NCBI GenBank assembly: GCA_903813345.2
Contig: CAIIXF020000011.1
Span: forward strand, 25,600,166 to 25,664,165
Length of the DNA: 64,000 nucleotides
Reading direction: 5' to 3'
Source: Owenia fusiformis
Lineage: Eukaryota > Annelida > Polychaeta > Sabellida > Oweniidae
This document shows positions 44,951 through 56,319 of the stretch, one piece after another; within the stretch, counting starts at the first letter, position 1; each line of letters begins with the position of its first letter. The translations under genes were made by a program, and so were the position numbers. The notes beneath the pieces are model-generated. The model did no database searches and had not been told where the DNA came from. It worked only from the letters and a program-made list of their open reading frames with translations.

Positions 44951-45552
44951 GTGTAGGAATATATAAGCACAAATGCCAAATGGAAAGGGTGGCTAATTGA
45001 AAGGGTGGGGAATGGCAGTTGTGCTTCCTCTGGTGTGTTTGAGCGTTAACATCAGCTGCCCCTAGTCAGATCGACTAACAAAACAATTTTTTTTGGGGTT
45101 GTCGAGTTGGCCGAGAGGGCTTAGGCGCCAGCACGTTCAGGCTAGGCGATTGGGTGCCGTAACCACGAGGTTGCGAGTTCGAGACGTGGTGTGCTCCATG
45201 CGTTTATTCATTTATGACCACTGTCTGAGCTTTCAGTTGCAGAGGTATTAACCCGCTCTGGGCTCTTAAGGACAGTTGAGCAACGTGTGTATGTGTAGGA
45301 ATATATAAGCACAAATGCCAAATGGAAAGGGTGGCTAATTTAAAGGGTGGGGAATGTCAGTTGTGCTTCCTCTGGTGTGTTTGAGTGTTAACATCAGCTG
45401 CCCCTAGTCAGATCGACTAACAAAACAACTTTTTTGGGGTTGTCGAGTTGGCCGAGAGGGCTAAGGCGCCAGCACGTTCAGGCTAGGCGATTGGGCGCCG
45501 TAACCTAGAGGTTGCGAGTTCGAGACGCGGTGTGCTCCGTGCGTTTATTCAT
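44936..45552. repeat. tandem ~340-bp repeat containing a tRNA-Leu/Ser-like SINE head
   Basis: Two copies begin GAGCAACGTGTGTATGTG at 44936 and 45278. Each contains ATATATAAGCACAAATGCC, an A/T-poor block, and then a tRNA-like segment (45097-45200, 45436-45540) with box A (GTTGGCCGAGAGGGC) and box B (GCGAGTTCGAGAC), and GGCGCCAG as in class II tRNA-Leu. The T-stem is imperfect and no sound acceptor stem forms, so it is a SINE head or tRNA relic and not a working tRNA. Confidence 0.65.
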
Positions 45553-46640
45553 TTTTTTTTCTCTCTTTGGGAGCATATGGAACAATTTACGATAATTGGT
45601 ATTTCAAAAAAATGCAAAATTCGAAAAATTAAAATATCCATATGGCGATTTTTTCTTGAATTGTAAAGGAAACACATTATATTTTATGAATTCATGAGCG
45701 GCACCATTTGAACTATCTTGGCATTTCATAATCTGAGCTATTTTCAAAGAAACGAAAAATTTTAGTTGATCGTTCAATAAGTCTGATTTACTTTCAAATA
45801 AGATATTATTTATCACGTTTATGAGTGTCAAGTAAACAATAAACATGTTTCCTCGGATATAAGTATTTAATAGTAAAACTAGGAATGTATTATACTATCG
45901 TTTGAAATTATTAGCTCCAAATTATTTTGAACGACCCCTTCGTCAAAAGAGATAACTTAAGAAATGGGCAAGATATGTTCAAACAATTCCACATGTACAG
46001 ACCTTCCCCGATTCCCTTGGTATAGGACAAAGTTTGTGGCTTTATTTGATATGTTCTTTCCAGAAAAAGGTGTCTAATAATCATGAATCCTCCGATACAT
46101 CTGTTTTTGAGGATAAATTTATATTATACTGAATTAATTATTCAGAGTTCACCTTTTGCTATGACATGGTATACATTCTAAATAATGTTCGCAAAAAATT
46201 TATTCATTTTCACTCGATTAAATGCATTTTCATTTGATATTTTCCCATCATCCTGTGCATACTATGTAAATAAGTAAATCTTTCAAGTTGATCAAGTTTA
46301 AAGGTAAATGGACCGTGTCCACTGATCTCCACCGACAAATAATGAATTTCTTTGATACACATGTAATGTCTCGTGATTTAAGCCAATCGTAAGTTTGGCT
46401 CCTTCGCTTTTTACACAGAAATGTAAACTTGTAGTGCTGATCTTCCTCGTTGGAGCACGAACACAGGCACACAACCTGACCTATGTAAAAGCCTTCAAAG
46501 TAGCCTATTCCATAATACACGCCTGTTTCAACCATCATGTATGTACTTAGAACAAAAGAATAAAACATAATAGGGAGGTAAAGTTGCACCTTTTTAAAAC
46601 AACAACAACAACAACCTTTTTAAAAGATCTTGTACGTGAA
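45553..46640. other. no recognisable gene
   Basis: AT-rich sequence with only short, low-quality frames. A (CAA)n run of about five units lies near 46602-46615. Confidence 0.5.
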
Positions 46641-46667
46641 TGTGTACAAAAACATGTATGCGAATTA

Positions 46668-46735
46668 TTGTCCTCTATGGACTAGTTCTCTCTTTGGGTG
46701 TGAGAGATCCTGGGTTCGAACCCCGGACAGACCTA
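46668..46735 (+). repeat. tRNA-like fragment
   Basis: A well-formed T-arm, CTGGG-TTCGAAC-CCCGG (46712-46728), is preceded by a poor box A (ATGGACTAGT near 46678) and a short GAGAGATC stretch. No acceptor stem pairs across it. It is likely a tRNA pseudogene or SINE remnant. Confidence 0.35.
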
Positions 46736-46866
46736 TCTTTTGTATAAATGATTTCATTATAATTACCATATCTTTAAATTTCAGAGATATCCTTAACATT
46801 CACCCAGGAATTGAACTTTTTCGGCCAGAACTTCCATTTTACTAACGCTAGTCTGTTGTTTGGTAA

Positions 46867-47410
46867 TCACCCCTTATATTTAAGAATATGATCTATTTGA
46901 AATAACTGATCTGGTTTAGTGGTCACCCTATTCAATTCTTCGTTATAGAATGTACCTTTTATGTCATCGTTGTTATAATCCATCAATTTATAAACGGGTA
47001 TGCCGTCCCTCTTATATTTACTTTTAATTTTGAACATTTTACCTGTCCAATGCGCGTTATATTCCTTCTGAAATGGATGACGTAATGTAGATATACGTAC
47101 TAAATCGCGGACTTTAAATTTAAAAACAACCTTTGATTTTTGTTCCTTTGTCACATTTTCCTTCTTGACAATTACGTTTTAAACACGTTTCCGTTGTTCA
47201 CGTTGCTCTTGCCTCATCAACTGATCATGCATAACTTCGTATTGGGTCGCTTCATTCACGCTAGCTGGGGCCCTACCAATAGTTCTATGAAATGTATTGT
47301 TATATGAATTTACAATGTCCAAAAATACGTCGATGTATCTAGTAGTTTGATTAGCAATCATGTATCTATGTACTCTGCTGGAGACCGTTTTAATTACTCT
47401 GTCAATTACA
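46867..47410 (-). pseudogene. Polinton integrase, C-terminal half
   Basis: The minus strand encodes FVIDRVIKTVSSRVHRYM, TRYIDVFLDIVNSYNNTFHR, IGRAPASVNE, then after a stop VFKFKVRDLVRISTLRHPF and NAHWTGKMFKI and DIKGTFYNEEL. This is the end of the integrase core and the chromodomain-like C-terminal domain seen in Maverick/Polinton integrases. The catalytic Glu region is only partly preserved (VIDRV where V.ERF is usual). It connects to the N-terminal half at 48019-48480 across a 600-bp interruption. Confidence 0.82.
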
Positions 47411-48018
47411 AATTTGGGTGATACCCAACCTATTCAAATATATAAGCACTAGTGCCAAAGGGAAAGGACCAAAAAGTTGTAATGGAACTTAGCAAGAAAA
47501 AGCAAACTCTAAGTGCATACCAGTCAAGAAAAACAAACCCCATATAGCCCAAAACCATGATCTAACGTGAAAAGAAACAATGTCTAATACCCCCTTTCCT
47601 CCCACCATTCAAGAATCAATATCACAATCCAAGACCAGAAGACCAAGGGACATTTCATTCATACTGAAGTCATTACAATACATGTTGAAGAAAAAATTAG
47701 AAATTGATAGCCAATTGATAGCCAATAATCATACCCTCAAAAATTGTTGTCGATACAAATACTCATACAACATAGAGCATTCAGTCTCAAATTATGTGGG
47801 ATAGATAAAATCCAGTCTCCAAGCCCATAGGCGTTTCAAAGGGTCAACATCCATTCACAAAAGCCGTCGCCATAATCCATAAAACACAATAATTCACAAT
47901 GGTCATCAGGAGAAAACTATGGCTGGTTTCGATCCCTATTTCTCAACCATTAATGCCAAAGCCGGGATCAAGTATGCTTTCAAATATGCTTTCAAGATAT
48001 TGTTATCAAACTCGCGAC
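47411..48018. mobile_element. ~600-bp insertion in the Polinton integrase
   Basis: Sequence between the two integrase halves has no similarity to integrase and includes, near 47438, AATATATAAGCACTAGTGCC followed by AAAGGGAAAGG, a motif shared with 44958, 45300 and 61100-61135. About 25-30 integrase codons including the second catalytic Asp are missing, so insertion was accompanied by deletion. No clear inverted ends were found. Confidence 0.45.
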
Positions 48019-48480
48019 CTAAGTTGTTACGTAAATGGTAGGTAATCTACTTTCACCCAATTCTTCCAAAATGCTTTTGATGCCTTGATATGTTTCCTTT
48101 GCCGATTTAGTTTTTAAAAGTCTGGCATGTACAAGTTTGGAAAAAACATTTATCATTAATAATACGTAAGAATATTCATCGTTTTCAGGTTTTAATTTGC
48201 TATAATCAATCAAATCTGCTTCCCATTTATAATCAATACCTAATGTTTGAACTGAGCTTCTTTTAAACTTTCTCTTGACAGGTTTATACATTGTGAAAGA
48301 TTCAACGCTGTTCAAAAAATCCTTTACCATTTTTAATGTTATGTCATTTCTAAGTTCTTTGATACTTTTGTAAAATTAATAAGGAGCTGTAAAGCTACCC
48401 TTAAATGTAGGGTCGAAATACAACCGACTAAGATAACGTCTAACATAACGTCTAACATCCTCGTCCATGTCAAAACTTAA
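48019..48480 (-). pseudogene. Polinton integrase, N-terminal half
   Basis: Minus strand: YLSRLYFDPTFKGSFTAP, then LRNDITLKMVKDFLNSVESF, TMYKPVKRKFKRS, LGIDYKWEADLIDYSKL, YSYVLLMINVFSKLVHARLL. The K.V.R.FKR linker, the W.ADL.D motif with the first catalytic Asp and I.VFSK are characteristic of Polinton integrases. A stop near 48380 separates the N-terminal zinc-binding-like part. No polymerase B, ATPase or capsid gene of a Polinton is visible nearby, so the rest is lost. Confidence 0.85.
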
Positions 48481-48665
48481 AGTGAGTCCAGACTTATGAT
48501 TTGATTCTTTATACAGTTATAAGTAAATTCATGTTACTTTTAAAAAACTTTCCAATTTGTGACTGGATTTTCGAACATCCATTTACTTGATTATTACATC
48601 ATACGATACGTACATATTTAATACAATATTAGTTAAACAAAATATAGAGGTAGTTCTTATGATTC

Positions 48666-48671
48666 TTTATT
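48666..48671 (-). terminator. AATAAA polyadenylation signal
   Basis: AATAAA on the minus strand lies 40 bp downstream of the stop codon of the membrane-protein exon, at a spacing suited to a short 3' UTR. Confidence 0.55.
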
Positions 48672-48710
48672 AAACCCGGGTTGAGTTATAAGAATGCGTA
48701 TACAATGAAA

Positions 48711-48952
48711 TCATAGAATTGTCACAGGACCTTGTCGAACAGTAACAGCCCCCTCATCATCAAATCTTAAATCTGATATATACGAAATGGATGACACTGG
48801 TTTATCTTGCAAACCATCCTCCATCGTGCCGATGTCATCATGGAAACTGGATGCTCGAGATTGATCACTATCATCCCTAGCCGCTACCTGTCCACCAACC
48901 TGCAACCTTAAACCAATTCCATTGACTCTCAATTTGAGCTCGAATACGACGA
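48711..48952 (-). CDS. last exon of a probable single-pass membrane protein
   Basis: A good acceptor (TATATTTTCAG, minus) at 48953 opens a frame with two carried-over bases: VVFELKLRVNGIGLRLQVGG, then an acidic Ser-rich tail (DDSDQSRASSFHDDI, RFDDEGAVTVRQG) and TGA at 48711. Joined to the exon ending at 51878 the phase fits (1 base plus 2), placing this exon right after a hydrophobic helix. It would be the cytoplasmic tail. AATAAA 40 bp beyond the stop supports a transcript end. This is the best candidate for a living host gene here; identity unknown. Confidence 0.6.
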
Positions 48953-50783
48953 CTGAAAATATACAAAACAACAATCATTAATAAAAAATAGTTTAAAATT
49001 ATAATTAATTAGTCTATCATTACCATATCTAAAAACTTTGATTGCTTTGTATAAATGATCAGATACCAAACTTTTAATGGGTAGTGTAAGTTATATATAT
49101 CATACAATTAACTTTTATTAAAATAGATGTTGTACTCGTACAGATAACCTATTCCATTTGATGTACAGTAAAACTTATCTAATGTTTTGGATTTGCGAAA
49201 TTCAGGATTCTGAAGAATTGTGAACACATTCTCGGTTAGTATTTATAATTCTTTTCAACACATAGCTATCTGACATTCCAGAAATGTGAAAATTTGATTC
49301 AAATGAATCTAGTTATATAGGTAAACATACATTATGATTGAGACCATTCGTGGTTTTTTCTCAAAGCTTTGATATCATGAAAGTATTTGGGCAATTTTTT
49401 GTATGGATCGTGTAAAAGGGGACATGCCATTAAGAGGCCATTCTCTGACTTAGTCATTTTTTCAAAAGTGTGAAAATAAAAAAATTCATGAAAAGTTCTT
49501 AAAATATTCTGAATAACAAGTTGAATATATATATTTAATGATGGCACAAGCAAAAGTCTGAAAATTAACATGAAACGAAGGGTTTTGACAGATGCAAAAT
49601 ATGGTAGATTTGTGATGAAGAAATAGAGGTTTTTGCAGTGACAACACAATTACCTCGAAGTTATCCGTTATGAGAGGCCGAGGACTAAACTTGACATAAT
49701 TTTCAATCTCAGATTATCAGTAGTATCTAACTTAAGCCGGACAGCCACTCAAAATGTATATGGAGCCCATAAGATTCATTTTTCTCAATTGAAGTCACTA
49801 TTTCTGTTTTTAGCTTCAGAGGATAGGAGGTACATGAACATGCTAAATTTACCTAGATCACAAGCCTCACCACAAATATAAAGTATATAGGAATAGAGTT
49901 GATATGTGTGAAAACCTTAAACTTCCCATTTTATTGGGGATGGAACTTGTGGACCATGTGTATTTCTAACTTTTTCACATCTGCATGGATCTAAAATTGT
50001 GGCAGCCATCTTGGATTTGTCCTATATGTGGACATGGTTTTGGTTGTGCTGAATTTGTTTCAAAATAACATTTCTTGTATACCTTCGATAAGTGAGATAG
50101 GCATTTGAAATTAAATACAGATAGTATACTTGACATTTAATGCAGTAAACAGTAATACAATTCATTCTTACATAATAAGTGAGTCCAGACAAAAAGTTGT
50201 TATTGTGTTAGTTTAACTGGGCATAAATTATACTCATTGGCCTTGGTTTTCTTAATTGGCTTGGATAAAATGTTGTTCTGTTTATTCAGAAAAGGAGTAT
50301 AGTTCAATATACAAGTTCACATTCGTTACATCCTTGTAGAAATGAATCTCATATTATTTCATCTCAAATATAGAACACAAAAAATATATATAAAAAACAA
50401 GTTTCTATTAATTGCAAAAGTTAGCTTCTATGTCATGACTGAGATTGGGTTCCGCTTCTAGGGAAAAATATCTATCTGGAAATATCGTATTGACCATTGC
50501 TATACACTCCATATTTAATCCTCCCAGTAAATAACATTGATATACAGTATACAAGTATGTATGACATCGAGGATCTGGGGTTTGGGTAATGTGAGACATG
50601 AGGCCACTTGTCTTTTTGAATCTCATATTCAATATTCTTTCTTTAAACCCTCATATTTATTAATATTTTTGGAGTGGTAATTCAATTATGTACCTATTTT
50701 TTATTCTTTATCCCATAGTTGAACTCTGTTCCGCTCTGTTAGGTAACATGAAAACATATTTGTGATATTTTGCAAATACGTGG

Positions 50784-50834
50784 AAAAAGTGATATCTGTG
50801 GAATAAGGAAAATATTTCACAGATATCACCTTTT
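50784..50834. repeat. inverted repeat, ~15-bp arms
   Basis: AAAGTGATATCTGTG at 50786-50800 and CACAGATATCACCTTT at 50818-50833 form a hairpin with a 17-base loop. No function is assigned. Confidence 0.7.
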
Positions 50835-51002
50835 GGCAGGGATTTGAAAACTACCACCAATATGATGTGTTTTGTTACATAGTGATTTCATGACATCACG
50901 GGGATGAATGGATGTTGTTTTGATATGTTTAGTTTTAGAGGTGAACAATGGGAAAAATACAACATCCTATGAATTTTCGTGATATTGAGTTAATCCAACT
51001 CA

Positions 51003-51059
51003 TTGATATCAATATCTGCGCTAATTCGCTATTTTAACTTGGCAAGATATTGATATCAA
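51003..51059. repeat. inverted repeat, 14-bp perfect arms
   Basis: TTGATATCAATATC at 51003-51016 is the exact reverse complement of GATATTGATATCAA at 51046-51059; each arm is itself partly palindromic. It could be a tiny foldback element. Confidence 0.7.
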
Positions 51060-51659
51060 CTCGGAGATAAAGATAAAATCATTTAAAATCATATAATATC
51101 CTATACATATCCTTTACTGTGCCACAACTTTCTCATATGTTATATATTTTGGCACAGGCCATCATTTATTTTCCTTGAATTCATGCTTTTGTTCCTCGTT
51201 TTAGAAATGAGAGGAAATCTTTGATTTTCCTTGTATTTAAGTTGCTTAAATGTTGCCCTGTGATGTTGATAAAAGTCAATAGTAATCCATTACAGTCACA
51301 GTTGAAATGTACCCATTGCTAGCCCAGAAACTACCAAAATAGCATTTGCATTTTGTCAATATTGCCCTATGTGCTTTTCCATGAAAATAATTTTAATTGT
51401 ATCTTTTCTTCAGTATTTCATATATTACATTTTAATATATTTAAATTGGTTAATATTTATATACTATTTACTTAGACAACAATAAATAAAGAATTTTTTG
51501 TAAAAACACCAAAAATGGTATATGATCTTTAAATGACTGTTGTGTGAACATCAAAGGTCAAAATTCGCTGAAATTGTATTTTTATAAAGCACAAATAATT
51601 TTTCTTCAATATGATATGCATTATTATCAGATATCTTTTGGGGCTAAAAAGGGCCCTTA

Positions 51660-51867
51660 ATGACACCTGTCCTTTTATGAAAAGTGTTCAGACAAGTTAA
51701 TTTTTCAACTATGACTGTTCACTGTTCAAATTAAGAAGTATTCACATTTCAAGTATTTTTAACATGGTAATCAATGGGAGGAAAAATCCGGACCGAGAAA
51801 AAAGAAAGTGTTCAGATTTGGAGGTGTTCGGATGATCCATGTGTTCAGATATACAGGTTCTACTGTA
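51660..51867. mobile_element. MITE relative of the 10757 family, one end clear
   Basis: The right end reads GTGTTCAGATATACAGGTTC then TACTGTA, matching the right end at 10910-10937. GTGTTCA/GTTCAC words recur through the body from about 51685. The left end is degraded. It ends 10 bp inside the intron, next to the splice donor at 51877. Confidence 0.6.
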
Positions 51868-51877
51868 TTACACTTAC

Positions 51878-52034
51878 ACAGTGTGAAACCAGTGCCCACA
51901 AATGACAAGAATCCCAGAATAAATGATGTAATGTCACCACCGTCCCATGTGACTTCACCGTCAGAACTCACGCCATTCACCTTGACAACTGGCTTTGAAA
52001 AATCAATATTAACATGTATAGATTTGGATCCTGT
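51878..52034 (-). CDS. penultimate exon, transmembrane segment
   Basis: The minus strand encodes SKSIHVNIDFSKPVVKVNGV, DGEVTWDGGDIT and SFILGFLSFVGTGFTL, then one base before a GTAAGTG donor. The last part is a hydrophobic helix preceded by an Asp/Gly-rich extracellular-like stretch, so a type I membrane topology is likely once joined to the 48711-48952 exon. The 5' boundary is uncertain: an in-frame TGA lies at about 52040 and CAG at 52034 could be the acceptor. Confidence 0.5.
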
Positions 52035-52725
52035 CACCCCTTCTCACCCAATGTCTAAGACAGCCTTCGAAAACTAGTACGCGTACCTATTAGCAATGAT
52101 TACTTGCATACTCTTACATAATCTTTCATAATCTTTCATAATGTTTCACCATCTCCAGCTATCGACTCGGACGCGGGGACGCTCCGCGTTCCCGTCGGAT
52201 TCTCCACTTAAAAATCCATTATCCCTGCGGGATTTTTCAATAACAATGGAAAGACACGACAAATTACTGACACATTATCGAGGGCCGATATTTGGGTGAC
52301 CTTTGACTCATGAACTTCCGGGTCAATACTTAGAAATGGAGGGAGAAAAATCGTGGTAAATATTTCTTGAATTCTTCGTCATAAATCAGGTGTACTCGTA
52401 AATCACACAATATACATATATATTTTGAATTATTGTCACACCTATTTTCTAAAAATTCACTAAGTTCATACTTCGTTCCTTGAAAACTAAAGATTTTTAC
52501 GTTTATGTGTTAATTATTCTATAAATGTGGATATCTACATTTATTATTTGGGAGAATTTACACTTTTTTGCACTTTGAATCTTAAATAACTTCACCATTT
52601 GATGAGATATCATGGTTCTTTTGGGAGAGAATATATTTGAGATGGTGAAGAATACAGTGGTAGGTCAATCATATATGTAGCTTGCAATTCTTTCACCCCC
52701 TATATGTCTGACTCTACCTTTAATG

Positions 52726-53340
52726 TTACAAATTGTCCACAAGTCTCTGCCTAAAGGCAACTTGAATGGCATCATTGTTTGCTTGTGGGGCTGGTGGACC
52801 TCCAGCCACCTCATTATCCAATGCTGCTTCATGTGGGGGGAGCAGGTCTCCACACCTAATACACACATTGTGCAAACATGCACATATTACAATGTCCTCT
52901 GGCACTCAGACCAAGTCCATCTCCATATTTCTGATCTTTCTGAATCGTCCTTTCAGCTGGCCATTGCATCGCTCGATAACCATTCTGGTAGAGCTCTGGT
53001 AATGGTTGTACCGTATTTGTTGGTCAGTCAGGTTACCAGTGTTTCTAAATGGGGTCATAAGTTGTAGCGATAGTGGGTATGCTGCATCCCCGATAAGGAA
53101 ATGCTCAGGAGGTAATATGTTCACAAGGTGTGCAGAGTGGAGACTGTCTGAACATGAAAGCATCATGTGCTGATCCTGGTGTGCCAGCGTTGATGTCAAT
53201 GATTTCCATATTATGGTCACAAACGATTTGGGTATTTACGCTTGAGAATCCTTTGCGATTAATATAAGGTTGTACATTTTCTGTCTGTTCCTCAATTTTA
53301 ACGTGAGTCCCATCAATAGCCCCTACAATTCCTGGGATAC
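52726..53340 (-). pseudogene. PIF/Harbinger (HARBI1-like) nuclease exon
   Basis: An acceptor (ATAATTTCAG) at 53341 opens GIPGIVGAIDGTHVKIEEQ with the first catalytic Asp. Then come YINRKGFSSVNTQIVCD and TPGSAHDAFMFRQS. After a one-base shift near 53140 come LIGDAAYPL with the second Asp and MVIERCNGQLKGRF with the Glu, then helices to a TAA at 52726. The full DDE triad is present but the frameshift disables it. An intron upstream and minus-strand position beside the membrane gene are coincidental or reflect a domesticated copy that later died. The partner Myb-like protein is not seen. Confidence 0.88.
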
Positions 53341-53476
53341 CTGAAATTATAGATGATAAACATAAGATCAGGTTAAGCAGTATATTGTATTTCAAACAAG
53401 GCATTAACATGGCAAAATGTCACCACCTGGTTGCACACATTATTAGAGAGCTATGTAAGTGTAAGTCCTTTAATTG

Positions 53477-53639
53477 GTTGCCATGGTAACCAATATTGCC
53501 TAAACTCTGAACGTGTTTATTACATGCATATAGGTGGTCACTGTATGATTTTAAAGTCAATCTGACTGTATGACTTCTCAAGATACACTATGTAAGAAAT
53601 GTTAGAAAACCCATAATAGATATTCATTGCCATGGCAAC
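53477..53639. promoter_or_regulatory. paired RFX X-box-like palindromes
   Basis: GTTGCCATGGTAAC (53477-53490) fits the X-box consensus; ATTGCCATGGCAAC (53626-53639) is a near match. They flank a region with no gene. Function is speculative, because similar palindromes also occur in the repeats of the retroelement at 25131 and 25382 and at 605. Confidence 0.3.
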
Positions 53640-54590
53640 CAATAAAATATGTTAAAAATCATAACATGTCTATATGTGTTGACAGTACAAATTTCATGTT
53701 ATTTATTTCTTGTTTCCTCATGTTGTCAAATTGTAACATGTTAGTATGTAGCTAAATAGTAGTAATTGCCGACATAAGTTGGAAACATTTTAGGCTACGT
53801 GGAATTGGTAAAGGTCGATCTCGATTTTCTAGTCTACAATTTTTAATTTACTGTGCAGGAGTGACGAGGGGATAAATTATTTTTGGGTATATTTTTTGTA
53901 TGAAATTTACATTTGAACATCATAGGTCACACTTAGATAACGATAGACATCACACAATTGTACTTTTGGATGACGAACATCACACCACACCATGTGGACG
54001 TTGTTATTAGTGGCTATGAAAACGACTTTACATTGTAAGTCTGTCCCACAAAAACTATAAATAAAACAAAGGACAATACTTCCAAGAAGTTGCTTTACAG
54101 GTTACAAAATGATTCAAAAATGATAGCAAGGAGAAGGAAAGTACAGTCTTATATAAATTGGTAACTAAGATAAAAATGTCATGATTACCAAGAAAATATG
54201 ATGTATCCATTATAATGTATAAATGATATTATAAATAAGATAAATAAATAATATAGAACTTGAAACAATGAGTAAATACTACAAGTTCGGTATGTGTACC
54301 ATTGTGGCAAATAGAAGGCCAAGTGTAAATCACTCCTTACAGAACATCACATGAACGGAACATAACGAGAGGACGCACTTCAGGACGCACAACAGATAAA
54401 CTTGATAAATGAATGAATGCAAACGTATTTATGAGTGAGTGTGAGTGAAACCGTGAATGAAATGCTAAGGAAATGGAATGATGCCAAATGGTTTCTATAC
54501 TAATGAATGTTACCTGTAGAGTATATTAAATGATAAAACTTGCGTTTGAGTGTAACGCTAACTATACTTGAAAGTAATCAGTTTTTCATT
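53640..54590. other. no recognisable gene
   Basis: AT-rich sequence with no supported coding frame, repeat or RNA gene. Confidence 0.5.
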
Positions 54591-54599
54591 CTTCACATC

Positions 54600-55020
54600 T
54601 ATTTTTATTTGTAGATTTTTAATCTCGGATTTCATTTGTTTAGTCGTTTGGTGAGTCCCATTAGCGCCTCATTATTTTAGGACTCTATAGCCTGCATTCT
54701 AGCTTTTAACTCTTTCTTCATCCTTATTCTGTAATGATTCTTTCATCAACTTTATTTGTGAGTTTTTCTCAAATAGAACCGCATGTAGCTTGATTTTCTC
54801 TTTGAACGACTGTTTAGCCCCATTATCCCTTTTTGACTCGTTGATTAACCGCTCTAACTCCGATTACAGATGATCAAATCTACCAACAAATATGGATTTT
54901 AATTCTTCAACGGCGTTGGTTTGAAGATGGATGAATTGCTTTTGGTTCTGGGAGCGTCTTGTCGGAGATATCAAGTCATCTCTATTCTGAACTAGATCCT
55001 CTAGAACTTGAAATTGCTTT
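54600..55020 (-). pseudogene. coiled-coil protein fragment
   Basis: One minus-strand frame from 55020 reads KQFQVLEDLVQNRDDLISP, NAVEELKSIFVGRFDHL, a stop, then SELERLINESKRDNG, KQSFKEKIKLHAVLFEKNSQ and LMKESLQNKDEE before further stops. Heptads of Leu/Ile with Lys/Glu indicate a long coiled coil. Family unknown; only three or four stops separate it from an open frame. Confidence 0.45.
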
Positions 55021-55849
55021 TAAGTTTTTGTTTAATATATGTTTAAAAATAGTTTAAATTATTCTTAAGTTAGAATTAAAACAATAACCATGAATGATGA
55101 AATGATCATGCACTGCAAATTTAAAGGGGAAACAAAGATTAGAGACAATATGAGGGTAAATTAAATTGTACATAATTGTCTAAATGAGACATCTCATTCT
55201 GTTTTCAGAAAGTAAAATGATGATTGTAAATCAATGTAATACATTCTACTCTCTGTTACCACTTTAGGTCATAAATCAGTATGGCCTAAGTACACAGTTA
55301 TATCCCTCCGCTATATGGAGGGGACAAAAAATCTGTATTTAAAACTGGGAATATAGTCCCCGAAAGTACTATGTAGCAGCGCCATCTTGAGTGAAAATGT
55401 GGCAGTGATGCATGTTGAATTGTTGACATGTTAGGTATGTACTATGATAAAAATAAATGTTAAAAATAAGCATGTAATAAAATATTTGAACTTGATCACA
55501 TGTACTGTTTGACCAGATTCATACGCCAAATTCTAAGAAATTTGAATAGATGGCGGGAAAAACAGGTTAGAAGTTTTGATTTTTATGACTAAATCTTTTT
55601 CACATTTTTATCACTGGTAGGGGACATATTGTTCAACAACATGGTTTATGTCATTATTTTTCTGAAATCTTGGTTTAAGAGATATGTCAGTAAAGGTTAT
55701 ATTGGGGATTTTAAGTGTGCACTTCCCACTATGTCTTCATGTAAAAACCTTCAATGTAAAAGTAAAAATGAATAACATGTGACCAATAAACAATTAACAG
55801 ACATGTAAAAAATAAGTATTAATTTAATTAATCACTGTCCATGCAAAAA

Positions 55850-55965
55850 CTTAATTGGTTCTTAAAAACTTTATTGTCCACGCAACAAACTCGATTGGTT
55901 CTTCATAACTCTATTGATTCTTCATAACTCGATCGGTTCTTCATAATTGATTGGTCCTCATAAAT
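55850..55965. repeat. short tandem repeat of ~20 bp
   Basis: Five to six imperfect units of ATTGGTTCTTCATAACTC-like sequence. Bases 55020-55850 contain no recognised gene. Confidence 0.75.
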
Positions 55966-56019
55966 CTCATAAAGTATCTTAGGTATAACAGCTTAACTTG
56001 CATGTATGTTTACTCTCTA

Positions 56020-56319
56020 TTATCTTGGCATCACCATTCTGTAGTTCTTGTACATATCATAGACATACAGTTTGCCTTCATTTGTGTACTTCACATTGAA
56101 CCACCTTCTAAATCCAGGTACACCACTAATAATCCTTCCCCTGTAGTTCACAGGTTTTCCTTTCTCCACAAAATCATGGAATATCAACTTCCCAACTATT
56201 GATCTTCGTTCTTCATCTGGTATTCCTTCTGGTATTCCTTCTGGTATTCCTTCTTTTATGCTTGATTCTGAGAATAAGGTTATACGTTTTTTCAAGCTCT
56301 GGTATAGTGTAAGGTACAT
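56020..56319 (-). pseudogene. fragment of an uncharacterised repeat-encoded protein
   Basis: The minus strand encodes KEGIPEGIPEGIPDEERRS (from a 12-bp repeat at 56216-56258), then VGKLIFHDF, KGKPVNYRGRIISGVPGFRR, WFNVKYTNEG and LYVYDMYKNYR. A one-base shift near 56030 hides a final GDAKIIES. The G.I...VPGF..W.NV.Y.....YVY pattern is one I recall in TE-linked proteins of marine invertebrates. Function unknown. Confidence 0.45.

Larger units (their letters stand above)
48953..51877 (-). other. putative 2.9-kb intron of the membrane-protein gene
   Basis: Bounded by a GTAAGT donor at 51877 and the CAG acceptor at 48953. It is AT-rich. It holds a TACAGTARAACCTGT-type MITE end beside the donor, a relative near 49165, and two inverted repeats at 50784-50834 and 51003-51059. 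No coding exon was recognised between. Confidence 0.5.

Noticed and set aside
45097-45200. Functional tRNA-Leu gene
   Set aside because: Box A and B are good, but the T-stem has mismatches and no seven-pair acceptor stem forms; the element is duplicated within a repeat.
46668-46735. Functional tRNA gene
   Set aside because: Only the T-arm is sound; D-arm and acceptor stem are absent.
52141-52240. CpG-island promoter near a GCGG-hairpin
   Set aside because: The GC-rich patch is under 60 bp (52165-52200) and is just a small hairpin, ACGCGG-loop-CCGCGT; no transcription start evidence.
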